Below the pieces are notes generated by a model. The model ran no database searches. It was given only the letters and a program-made list of their open reading frames with translations, and was not told the DNA's origin. The position numbers were made by a program, and so were the translations under genes. 64,000 bases of DNA from Methanobacterium bryantii (GTDB lineage Archaea > Methanobacteriota > Methanobacteria > Methanobacteriales > Methanobacteriaceae), in contig NZ_LMVM01000023.1 of assembly GCF_002287175.1 (NCBI RefSeq), positions 124,001-188,000 of the forward strand. The letters are read 5' to 3'. Shown here in pieces: positions 1 through 6,950 of the stretch; position 1 is the first letter of the stretch, and each line of letters starts with the position of its first letter.

Positions 1-16
1 TCGCAGATTTTTACAT

Positions 17-78
17 GCCGGAGGAAACTTGTTTCCTCGGCAACTTGCCTGCTTCGTATTTGAGGGTTCTTTTTTTAC
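17..78 (+). terminator. Hairpin followed by T-tract at window edge
   Basis: Positions 21-38 form a perfect 8 bp stem around a two-base loop, extended by 3 more pairs (17-19 with 39-41) past one bulged base. A GAGGGTTC motif and a run of T (70-77) follow. This resembles the end of the hairpin cluster at 54433-54712, which also finishes with GAGGGG and a T-tract. It may be the right end of a hairpin cluster or the terminator of a gene left of the window. Positions 80-210 hold no gene that I can see. Confidence 0.45.
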
Positions 79-211
79 TTATTTTTTTATAACATACTAA
101 CTTCTTTGAAATTTACAGTTAATCTAAATCTACATACATTTTATAAACTTATTATAATACCTATTCACTGCTTAAAAGCTATTTTTGAGATATCTGATCA
201 ACTATCACCAC

Positions 212-299
212 AAAAGATATATATGATGCTGTAAGACTCTTAATATCGGAAATCGGTTTCCTACACCCCCCTTCCGTCGGAATACGGAAACACTGTTCC
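212..299 (+). promoter_or_regulatory. amtB1 promoter with two NrpR-type operators
   Basis: A TATA-like box lies at 216-226. Two GGAA-N6-TTCC sites follow: GGAA 248-251 with TTCC 258-261, and GGAA 286-289 with TTCC 296-299. A further GGAA half-site sits three bases before the second site (279-282), giving GGAA-N3-GGAA-N6-TTCC. GGAA-N6-TTCC is the known operator form of NrpR, the archaeal repressor of nitrogen assimilation. The location at the expected transcription start fits repression when nitrogen is plentiful. NrpR itself is not encoded in this window. Confidence 0.75.
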
Positions 300-380
300 G
301 GTGAATGAAATGTATAAATTTCAAATTCAATGTATTTTACATCTATAAAATCAGAATAGAATAATTGGAGGAAAAATTGT

Positions 381-1607
381 ATGATTCTTGATAGTGGTGA
401 TACAGCGTGGATGTTAATATCCACTGCACTCGTAATTCTAATGACGATTCCTGGTGTAGCCCTATTCTACGGAGGTTTAATCAGGAAAGAAAATGTTTTA
501 AACACTATGCTACTTTCTTTTGTTACCTTTGCAATAGTAAGCGTTCTATGGTTTATTTACGGTTACGATCTAACATTTGGTGCGGATATGTGGGGAGTAA
601 TAGGCAGCATTACAAACCCGGTATTCAATGGCGTACTTGAATCAAAATCTCTTGCAACTTTAGCCCCTACTATACCCACAGGCCTTTATGCAATATTCCA
701 AATGACATTTGCAGCTATTACAGTAGCACTTATATCCGGTGCTGTAGTTGAAAGAATGAAATTTTCAGCATGGCTTGCATTTGTACCAGTATGGCTTACA
801 CTTGTTTATGTGCCTGTAGCTCACTGGATGTGGGGAGGCGGGTTCCTTGCACAGATGGGTGCTCTTGACTTTGCAGGAGGTATAGTTGTACACTTAACCA
901 GCGGTATAGCTGCTCTTGCACTTGTTCTTGTCCTTGGGGCAAGAAAAGATATAAGATTACTTCCTCATCACTTAGGATATTCCGTAATGGGGGCTGGACT
1001 ACTTTGGTTTGGTTGGTTCGGATTTAACGCAGGATCAGCATTATCTGCAGGGAACTTAGCAGTTTCTGCCATGATTGTAACCAATACCTCTGCTGCAGTA
1101 GGTATGATTGCATGGATGCTTATGGATAAATTAAAAACAGGAAAACCTACTTTACTTGGCGCATTATCAGGTGCAATTGCAGGACTCGCATCTATAACAC
1201 CTGCAGCAGGATATGTAAATGTTACAGCAGCAATAATAATCGGTTTCTTTGCATCAATATTTGCATACAATGCAGTATCCTGGTTAAAACCACGCCTTGG
1301 TTACGACGATGCTTTAGACGTATTTGGTATTCATGGAATATGCGGTATCACTGGTGCCGTTGCAATTGGTATATTCGCAAATCCTCTTATAAACAGCGTT
1401 ACCACCGGAGGTATTCTCTTTGGAAATTTCAATTTACTAGGAGTCCAACTTTTAGCTGTTGCAGTTGTTGCAGTTTATTCATTTGTACTCACTGTTGTTA
1501 TTGCTAAAATAATCGACAAAATCATCGGACTTAGAGTTACAGATGAACATGAGGTACAGGGTCTTGATGTTAACCTTCATGAGGAATCCGGCTACAGATT
1601 ATCTTAG
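381..1607 (+). CDS. amtB: Ammonium transporter AmtB (copy 1)
   Basis: This 408-residue polytopic membrane protein is an Amt/Mep/Rh-family ammonium channel. Family signatures are clear: AHWMWGGGFL with the following DFAGG segment, FNAGSAL, and the DVFGIHG motif near the C-terminus that carries one of the paired pore histidines. About eleven hydrophobic segments are expected and visible. The ATG is preceded by GGAGG at 367-371. It lies 69 bases before glnK1 on the same strand, the usual Amt-GlnK pair in which GlnK plugs the channel when nitrogen is sufficient. Two NrpR-type operators lie in its promoter. It is a close paralogue of the gene at 2728-3951. Identification is secure; the ammonium affinity of each copy cannot be read from sequence. 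Confidence 0.97.
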   Translation: MILDSGDTAWMLISTALVILMTIPGVALFYGGLIRKENVLNTMLLSFVTFAIVSVLWFIYGYDLTFGADMWGVIGSITNPVFNGVLESKSLATLAPTIPTGLYAIFQMTFAAITVALISGAVVERMKFSAWLAFVPVWLTLVYVPVAHWMWGGGFLAQMGALDFAGGIVVHLTSGIAALALVLVLGARKDIRLLPHHLGYSVMGAGLLWFGWFGFNAGSALSAGNLAVSAMIVTNTSAAVGMIAWMLMDKLKTGKPTLLGALSGAIAGLASITPAAGYVNVTAAIIIGFFASIFAYNAVSWLKPRLGYDDALDVFGIHGICGITGAVAIGIFANPLINSVTTGGILFGNFNLLGVQLLAVAVVAVYSFVLTVVIAKIIDKIIGLRVTDEHEVQGLDVNLHEESGYRLS

Positions 1608-1676
1608 GTACATATAAATGGGCAAATACCTAAATAATGGAAATATACTGGAAATAGAAGTAGTGAGTTGTGAAAA

Positions 1677-2015
1677 ATGAAAAAGATACTAGCCATCATA
1701 AGACCTGATAAACTGGAAGCTGTGAAAAATGCTCTTGAGAAGATTGGATGCCATGGGATGACTGTAAGAGACGTAAAAGGCCGCGGTCGACAGCTTGGAG
1801 TTACAGAAAACTACAGAGGTCGGGATTACAGAATAGACATTCTCCCAAAGACTGAAATTGAAATAGTCACTCGAGAAACAGACGTTGAAGGTATAGTCCA
1901 GGCCATAATAGAAACAGCTAAAACTGGAGATATTGGAGACGGAAAAATATTCATATCATCAGTTGAAGAGGTTATAAGAATCAGAACTGGAGAAAGAGGA
2001 GACAAAGCAATTTAA
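1677..2015 (+). CDS. glnK: Nitrogen regulatory protein PII, GlnK (copy 1)
   Basis: This 112-residue protein is a full-length GlnK-type PII signal protein. The T-loop region reads GRGRQLGVTENYRG followed by RDYRIDILPK, and the nucleotide-binding B-loop TGDIGDGKIF and C-terminal RIRTGERG are intact. PII trimers bind ATP/ADP and 2-oxoglutarate and, for GlnK, block the cytoplasmic face of AmtB. It sits downstream of amtB1 and ends just before a strong hairpin-T terminator, so amtB1-glnK1 is probably one transcript controlled by the NrpR-type operators at 248-299. The Gln in GRGRQLG and the Gly/Lys residues of the B-loop make it a useful reference for the altered PII domain at 5919-6890. Confidence 0.97.
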   Translation: MKKILAIIRPDKLEAVKNALEKIGCHGMTVRDVKGRGRQLGVTENYRGRDYRIDILPKTEIEIVTRETDVEGIVQAIIETAKTGDIGDGKIFISSVEEVIRIRTGERGDKAI

Positions 2016-2036
2016 CTTGCTCAATCCCGATTTGAT

Positions 2037-2073
2037 CTCAAACACACTTAGTGTTTGAGTATTTTTTATTTTT
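2037..2073 (+). terminator. Terminator after amtB1-glnK1
   Basis: A perfect 9 bp stem (2037-2045 with 2051-2059) around a five-base loop is followed by a T-rich tract at 2062-2073. It lies 22 bases after the glnK1 stop codon. Confidence 0.7.
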
Positions 2074-2173
2074 GTATTTAAATTCATTATTTTTTTTAAA
2101 CTATTTAATAACTTTCTGAATTAATTAAAGAAAATTCTCGCTTTAATATAGTAATTACTTAATTTCTAGAAAC

Positions 2174-2225
2174 ATTTATATATTTTAAAATTTAATAGTA
2201 AACCGGAAGCATGTTTCCTTATTCC
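2174..2225 (+). promoter_or_regulatory. Orphan NrpR-type promoter upstream of amtB2
   Basis: A TATA box (about 2174-2183) is followed by an operator GGAA 2205-2208, N6, TTCC 2215-2218, then N3 and another TTCC at 2222-2225. The arrangement closely matches the operator in front of the GTPase genes at 5357-5377. It faces right but lies 500 bases before amtB2, which has its own promoter and operator at 2476-2536. It may drive a separate nitrogen-controlled RNA or act as a second, distal amtB2 promoter. Confidence 0.65.
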
Positions 2226-2228
2226 GGT

Positions 2229-2475
2229 ATGAAAGAAAAGGAAATAAAATAAGGTAACAGCCCACGTAATTTAGAATTAAAAGGAAAATAGTAATTTAAA
2301 ACAAACTTGTCATGATATAATACACATTATAACCCACATATCGTGTAAATTAGATTATTATAACAAAAAAATCACTAATCTATTTAATTTAGGAAAAAAG
2401 TAGGCATTTAAACCATATTTTTCTAAGTCAAATTGGTTAATTTGTATTAAAAAAACGATGATTAATCATGACAGT
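2229..2475 (+). other. Non-coding stretch, possible nitrogen-regulated transcript
   Basis: This segment lies between two NrpR-type promoters. I found no convincing reading frame; the longest ATG frame near its start has 13 codons. It contains weak inverted repeats (for example a 7 bp TTAGATTA-type pairing near 2350-2385) but no clear terminator. It is either leader RNA for amtB2 or the body of a small RNA. Confidence 0.3.
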
Positions 2476-2536
2476 CGAAACTTTTATATGTGATTAAGTA
2501 GTAAGTTTTACTATCGGAAGGAGGTTTCCGACATCC
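2476..2536 (+). promoter_or_regulatory. amtB2 promoter with NrpR-type operator
   Basis: A textbook archaeal promoter is visible: a BRE-like CGAAA at 2476-2480 followed by a CTTTTATATG TATA element (2481-2490). The operator GGAA 2516-2519, N6, TTCC 2526-2529, N3, ATCC 2533-2536 sits at the expected transcription start. The leader from here to the amtB2 start is about 190 bases and holds no open frame. A second TATA-like sequence near 2645-2655 could give a shorter transcript. Confidence 0.75.
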
Positions 2537-2727
2537 GAATGTAGACTTAACATAGGATGGGGGTGTGAAATTATAAAACGCATATCTGGTGCAAAAATTG
2601 ATTGAACTTAAATTAAAAGAAAGGGCTTTTAAATATCAAAAAAGCGATTATATACATTACATTTAAAAAAAAAACTCTCAACTTGCAATTTAATACAAAA
2701 TAAACAACAATATGGAGGAAAAAATAT

Positions 2728-3951
2728 ATGGTTCTTGATAGTGGAGATACAGCATGGATGCTCGTATCCACAGCTTTGGTAATGCTCATGACCGTTCCAG
2801 GTGTAGCATTATTTTATGGTGGTATGTCTAAACGAGAAAACGTTTTAAATACCATATTTATGTCACTTATAGCTTTTGCAATTACAAGCGTAATATGGAT
2901 TTTATACGCATTCCCACTCGCATTTAATGCAAGTGTGGATCCTTGGGGATTAATTGGTGCTCCAGCAAATCTCCTGTTCAGTGGAATAGGCGTAGATGAC
3001 CTTGCAGCACTTGCACCAACCATACCTACCACAGTTTACGCAGCGTTCCAGATGACATTTGCAGCTATTACAGTAGCACTTATATCTGGTGCTGTCGTTG
3101 GAAGAATGAAAGCATCCTCATGGATAGTCTTCTCAGTAATATGGGTATCATTAATATACGTCCCAATTGCCCACTGGGTATGGGGTGGAGGATTCCTTGC
3201 ACAGCTAGGTGCTCTTGACTTTGCAGGAGGTACAGTTGTACACATAAATTCAGGGGTTGCTGGTTTAGCATTAGCACTTCTCCTCGGAAAAAGAAAAGAC
3301 ATCGCATTACTACCTCACCACCTAGGTTACTCCGTAATTGGTGCCGCACTTCTCTGGTTCGGCTGGTTCGGATTCAACGCAGGTTCAGCATTAACAGCAG
3401 GCGGTCTGGCAGGATCTGCATTCCTCGCAACCAACACTGCTACTGCAGCAGCAATGATCTCATGGGTAGCAATAGACATAATAAAAACAGGAAAACCAAC
3501 CATTCTCGGCGCTATATCTGGTGCCGTAGCTGGTTTAGTAGCTATAACTCCGGCAGCAGGTTTCGTAACTGTGGACGCAGCAATAATTATAGGACTTATA
3601 ACTTCAGTATTCTCATACTTCGCAGTATCCTGGTTAAAACCACGTCTCGGTTACGACGATGCTTTAGACGTATTTGGTATACACGGTATTTCCGGTACAT
3701 GGGGAGCTATTGCAACAGGATTGTTCGCAGCACCATTCGTAAATTCCCTAGGAACTGGTGTTTTCTACGGAAATCCAGGACAGTTACTTACCCAGATAAT
3801 AGCCATAGTCATAGTCGCAGCCTACTCATTCATAGGTACCTTAATCATAGGTAAATTAATAGACATAACTATGGGCCTAAGAGTAGACGAAAAAACAGAA
3901 ATCGAAGGCCTTGATACCAACTTACACGAAGAATCTGGTTACAGGATTTAA
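2728..3951 (+). CDS. amtB: Ammonium transporter AmtB (copy 2)
   Basis: This 407-residue Amt-family membrane channel is a close paralogue of the gene at 381-1607, with the same AHWVWGGGFL, FNAGSAL and DVFGIHG signatures. The N-terminal MVLDSGDTAWML is nearly identical in both copies. The ATG follows a GGAGG site. It is 19 bases upstream of glnK2, so the two are one transcription unit. Its upstream region holds two separate NrpR-type promoters, unlike copy 1, which suggests tighter or graded nitrogen control. The two copies could differ in affinity or growth condition of use; sequence does not say. Confidence 0.97.
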   Translation: MVLDSGDTAWMLVSTALVMLMTVPGVALFYGGMSKRENVLNTIFMSLIAFAITSVIWILYAFPLAFNASVDPWGLIGAPANLLFSGIGVDDLAALAPTIPTTVYAAFQMTFAAITVALISGAVVGRMKASSWIVFSVIWVSLIYVPIAHWVWGGGFLAQLGALDFAGGTVVHINSGVAGLALALLLGKRKDIALLPHHLGYSVIGAALLWFGWFGFNAGSALTAGGLAGSAFLATNTATAAAMISWVAIDIIKTGKPTILGAISGAVAGLVAITPAAGFVTVDAAIIIGLITSVFSYFAVSWLKPRLGYDDALDVFGIHGISGTWGAIATGLFAAPFVNSLGTGVFYGNPGQLLTQIIAIVIVAAYSFIGTLIIGKLIDITMGLRVDEKTEIEGLDTNLHEESGYRI

Positions 3952-3970
3952 ATAAAGTGGATGTGATTAA

Positions 3971-4309
3971 ATGAAAGAAATAATTGCAATAATAAGACCA
4001 GAAAAATTAGAAAAAGTAAAAGCTGCACTTGAAGCAATTGAATGCCACGGGTTAACAGTTGTAGACGTGAAAGGTCGCGGAAGACAGCTTGGTGTTACAG
4101 AAAGCTACAGAGGCAGCGACTACAGGATAGATCTCCTGCCAAAAACAAGGCTTGAAATTATCGTAAAAGATGAAGAAGTGGATGAAGTTGTTGACACCCT
4201 GGTTAAAACAGCACAAACTGGAGACATTGGAGATGGGAAAATCTTTATATCCCCAGTTGAAGAAGTTGTAAGGATCAGGACTGGAGAAAGGGGAGAAAAA
4301 GCCGTTTAA
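3971..4309 (+). CDS. glnK: Nitrogen regulatory protein PII, GlnK (copy 2)
   Basis: This 112-residue canonical GlnK has the T-loop GRGRQLGVTESYRG plus SDYRIDLLPK, the B-loop TGDIGDGKIF and the C-terminal VRIRTGERGEK. It starts 19 bases after amtB2 and is expected to gate that channel in response to ATP/ADP and 2-oxoglutarate. Its last codons overlap a 20-base perfect palindrome. Its C-terminal half aligns well with the PII domain of the fusion protein encoded at 5919-6890 (both contain FISPVE and RIRT), suggesting that the fusion arose from a GlnK of this island. Confidence 0.97.
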   Translation: MKEIIAIIRPEKLEKVKAALEAIECHGLTVVDVKGRGRQLGVTESYRGSDYRIDLLPKTRLEIIVKDEEVDEVVDTLVKTAQTGDIGDGKIFISPVEEVVRIRTGERGEKAV

Positions 4310-4321
4310 ATATTTAAACGG
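4302..4321 (+). terminator. Palindrome at glnK2 stop codon
   Basis: A 20-base perfect palindrome (CCGTTTAAAT and its complement) covers the glnK2 stop codon. A T-rich stretch begins about 30 bases later. It probably ends the amtB2-glnK2 transcript, though it could instead bind a protein. Confidence 0.4.
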
Positions 4322-4493
4322 TTTAAAACCCTAACTTTTACCCCCTTCTATATTTTTTAAATTTTTTTTATTTATCTTAAAACTACAAATAAACCATTAA
4401 TTTTATAAACACGTGCCCAATATTTTAAAAAGAGTAATTAGAGCGGTAAAAGGTAGCCAAATAAAGATTTAATCAATCCTTGGCGGAATTTAT

Positions 4494-5186
4494 ATGTACG
4501 AGGAAATAATACCCAATCTGTACATGATTAAGACAGGCAAACCTAGTTGCACGTCCTATCTGATTTTAGGAACTAAACTAAACATTTTGATTGATTCTGG
4601 TATAAATCAAAATTATGGAATCCTAAAGAAAGATTTAAAAGAGATAGGGACTAACATAAGAGATTTAAATCTGGTTATAAATACCCATGAACACGTGGAT
4701 CACTTTGGAGCTAACAGGTACCTCCAGAACAAAGTACCAATTATAACCCACCGCTATGCAGCCACCAAAATTATATCAGCAGACGATGAAGTGCTGCTTT
4801 GCCGCGCTTATGGGCATAACCCTAAAGGATATCACGTACATTTCTGGTTAGAAAACATGAATGTGATAGATATGGGAGATTGGTTTTTAAAAATATTTCA
4901 TACTCCAGGGCATACCTCAGGATCTATATGTATTTATGAACCACGTAAAAAAATCTTAATATCAGGAGACACAGTATTTGCCCAAGGTACCATCTCAGAT
5001 ATATCTAGCTCCGGAAGCTATGGGGAATATATCAACTCACTGGCCAGATTAAATACCATGAAAATTGATTTGTTGTTACCAGGACATGGTGCCATATCTA
5101 AAAATGTAGAAAAAGACATTAAAAAAGCTATAGATAACGCTAAAATGAAACATGAAGAATTTCTAAAGAAAAAACATACCTTTTAA
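4494..5186 (+). CDS. Metallo-beta-lactamase-fold hydrolase
   Basis: This 230-residue protein has the full metal-binding set of the metallo-beta-lactamase superfamily: HEHVDH at about residues 67-72, the later HTPGHTSGS, SGDTVF and LPGHG. The fold binds two metal ions and hydrolyses esters such as thioesters or other substrates; the substrate here is unknown. The ATG is preceded by a GGCGG element. It sits alone between glnK2 and the GTPase unit, on the same strand, and no NrpR-type operator is visible before it. Length is typical of glyoxalase-II-like family members. It is cytoplasmic by absence of a signal peptide. Superfamily assignment is certain; a link to nitrogen metabolism is only suggested by position. 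Confidence 0.85.
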   Translation: MYEEIIPNLYMIKTGKPSCTSYLILGTKLNILIDSGINQNYGILKKDLKEIGTNIRDLNLVINTHEHVDHFGANRYLQNKVPIITHRYAATKIISADDEVLLCRAYGHNPKGYHVHFWLENMNVIDMGDWFLKIFHTPGHTSGSICIYEPRKKILISGDTVFAQGTISDISSSGSYGEYINSLARLNTMKIDLLLPGHGAISKNVEKDIKKAIDNAKMKHEEFLKKKHTF

Positions 5187-5317
5187 AAAATATTTGACAT
5201 TATAATCCATTTTTTTAGGTTATTGATTGTTTTATTTTGCTTTTATTTTTTTATTTAAAATTTACATGGTTCATATTACTCTAGATTTGAAATAACATTA
5301 GATTTTTGAGTTTTTCA

Positions 5318-5377
5318 AAATGTTTATATACCAAAACAAGTATAGTTTTAACTACCGGAAGCAGGATTCCTTGATCC
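5318..5377 (+). promoter_or_regulatory. NrpR-type promoter of GTPase/GTPase-PII unit
   Basis: A TATA element at 5321-5330 is followed by GGAA 5357-5360, N6, TTCC 5367-5370, N3, ATCC 5374-5377. The site is almost the same as the one at 2205-2225, including the flanking ACCGGAAGCA and CCGGTATG. This places the downstream GTPase genes in the nitrogen regulon by sequence alone. Confidence 0.75.
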
Positions 5378-5395
5378 GGTATGGAAGTGAACTTT

Positions 5396-5866
5396 ATGGA
5401 AGCAAAAAAAATTATAGTTTTGGGAGATTCAGATTCAGGAAAAACTACAGCATTAGAATACATATGTGAAAATTTAACAAAAACTACAGCATTAGACTAT
5501 GGAAAAGCATTGATAAATGACAAAATGGCATACTTCTTCTGTTCTCCAGGAAATAAACGATTTGCATTTATGCAAGACGTAATATCAAAGAATCTGGATG
5601 GAGCCATTATATTTATAGATAATACAATAGGTATCACAAAAAATAATATGAAATTGATTCGATTCATTGAAGAAAAAAGAGTTCCTTATGTTATATTTGC
5701 AAATAAGCAGGATATAAATAATAAACCATTAGATATAAACGGCAATGCACCAATTATTCCAACAAACGCCATAACAGGGCAGGGAATCAAAAATGGCTTA
5801 GAAAGGTTATTTAAATTAATGAGTAGTGAACGTATGAAATTTAAGCAAATTGCAGTTGCCGCATAA
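5396..5866 (+). CDS. Small GTPase of the COG2229/CvnD type
   Basis: This is a stand-alone, 156-residue Ras-like GTPase domain. Residues 10-17 form the P-loop (GDSDSGKT), a DYGK motif at 34-37 matches the switch region of COG2229 proteins, and NKQD at 103-106 is the guanine-specificity motif. The usual DxxG switch II is replaced by CSPG at 49-52, so the aspartate is absent. I chose ATG 5396, preceded by GAAGTGA at a good distance; ATG 5381 directly follows the operator and would add five residues. It is a tandem paralogue of the N-terminal half of the next gene, 52 bases downstream. Partners and hydrolysis activity are unknown. Family placement is from motif pattern only. Confidence 0.8.
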   Translation: MEAKKIIVLGDSDSGKTTALEYICENLTKTTALDYGKALINDKMAYFFCSPGNKRFAFMQDVISKNLDGAIIFIDNTIGITKNNMKLIRFIEEKRVPYVIFANKQDINNKPLDINGNAPIIPTNAITGQGIKNGLERLFKLMSSERMKFKQIAVAA

Positions 5867-5918
5867 TCGTCCCTAAAAACTCAATACAATTATAAATACT
5901 AAATTACAGGTGATTTTA

Positions 5919-6890
5919 ATGATAAAAATCCTGATTTTAGGAGCTTCAGGTTCTGGAAAAACCACTGCTTTGAAGCACATAAACAACCATGAAAATGTAT
6001 CTATTTCATCATTTGACTATGGAAAAGCAACTATTGGTGAAGATACAACTTATCTTTTTAGTTCTCCAGGTATAGAAGGATTTAAATTTATAAATGACAT
6101 AGTATCCTCCGATATTGATGGAGTTATAATATTTATAGACAATTCAATAGGTACTACTGAAACAGATGAAGAAATAGTCAACTTTGTAAGTAACAAACAA
6201 ATTCCTTATGTTATATTTGCAAATAAGCAGGATTTAGACAATTCTAATTTAAAGATTAATTCTGATGCAATGGTTATACCTGCAATTGCAATAGAAGGAA
6301 TCGGGATTAATGACGGCCTGAAAATGCTGCTTAAATTAGTAGAAAATACTGTAAAGCAGGATGCAACCCCCAAAAAAGAATACAGTAATATAGCTAAATC
6401 AACAAGCGACGAAAATATAAAACCCCAAAGAGAATTCAAAGATATAATCAAAGATATTAAATCCGCACACCAAAAGGATCCACAGAAACCAGATTTTAAA
6501 GCGCTGGTTAAAAAAATTAAACCATCACGTAATAATGACGTTGAAAAAACGGAAATTTGCAAATTAAAATTAATAATGCATCCAATAGAACTGGATAATG
6601 TAAAAAAAGCATTAGAAGACTTTGGATTTTCTAATATAACCCTAACTAAAATTGGTCACCTTAACAGTGAGTCCACATCCAAAGAAACATATAGGGCCAG
6701 CAGATATGATATAAACATCCCCCAAAGAGTACAGCTCAGCATGGTAATGAAAAGGGAAGATGTTAAATATGTAATTCAAGCCATAGAACCTATTAAAACA
6801 GAAGATATCATGGATGAAATGTTTATATCTCCTGTAGAAAACGTGATAAGAATTAGAACTGAAGAAAACGGCGAAGAAGCAATTGAATAG
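5919..6890 (+). CDS. GTPase-PII fusion protein
   Basis: This 323-residue protein joins two signalling domains. Residues 1-140 are a small GTPase: P-loop GASGSGKT 8-15, DYGK 33-36, SSPG 48-51 in place of DxxG, and NKQD 102-105. Residues 145-212 are a charged linker. Residues 213-323 are a PII/GlnK domain, with ETYRAS and RYDIN in the T-loop area and FISPVE plus RIRTEENGE at the end. Compared with GlnK in this window, the B-loop TGDIGDGKIF has become TEDIMDEMF, losing both glycines and the lysine, and the T-loop base glutamine is missing, so ATP/2-oxoglutarate binding is probably altered or lost. I chose ATG 5919 because AGGTGA at 5908-5913 fits it; GTG 5910 overlaps that site. It is likely co-transcribed with the preceding GTPase under an NrpR-type operator. 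Confidence 0.85.
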   Translation: MIKILILGASGSGKTTALKHINNHENVSISSFDYGKATIGEDTTYLFSSPGIEGFKFINDIVSSDIDGVIIFIDNSIGTTETDEEIVNFVSNKQIPYVIFANKQDLDNSNLKINSDAMVIPAIAIEGIGINDGLKMLLKLVENTVKQDATPKKEYSNIAKSTSDENIKPQREFKDIIKDIKSAHQKDPQKPDFKALVKKIKPSRNNDVEKTEICKLKLIMHPIELDNVKKALEDFGFSNITLTKIGHLNSESTSKETYRASRYDINIPQRVQLSMVMKREDVKYVIQAIEPIKTEDIMDEMFISPVENVIRIRTEENGEEAIE

Positions 6891-6950
6891 TATTTAAATT
6901 TTAACTGAATTTGAATAAATTAATTTAAAAAAATAAAATGGTAAAATTAT

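Noticed and set aside
968..1270. Antisense open frames over amtB genes and others
   Set aside because: They are shadows of strongly coding frames, with no ribosome sites and no family match.
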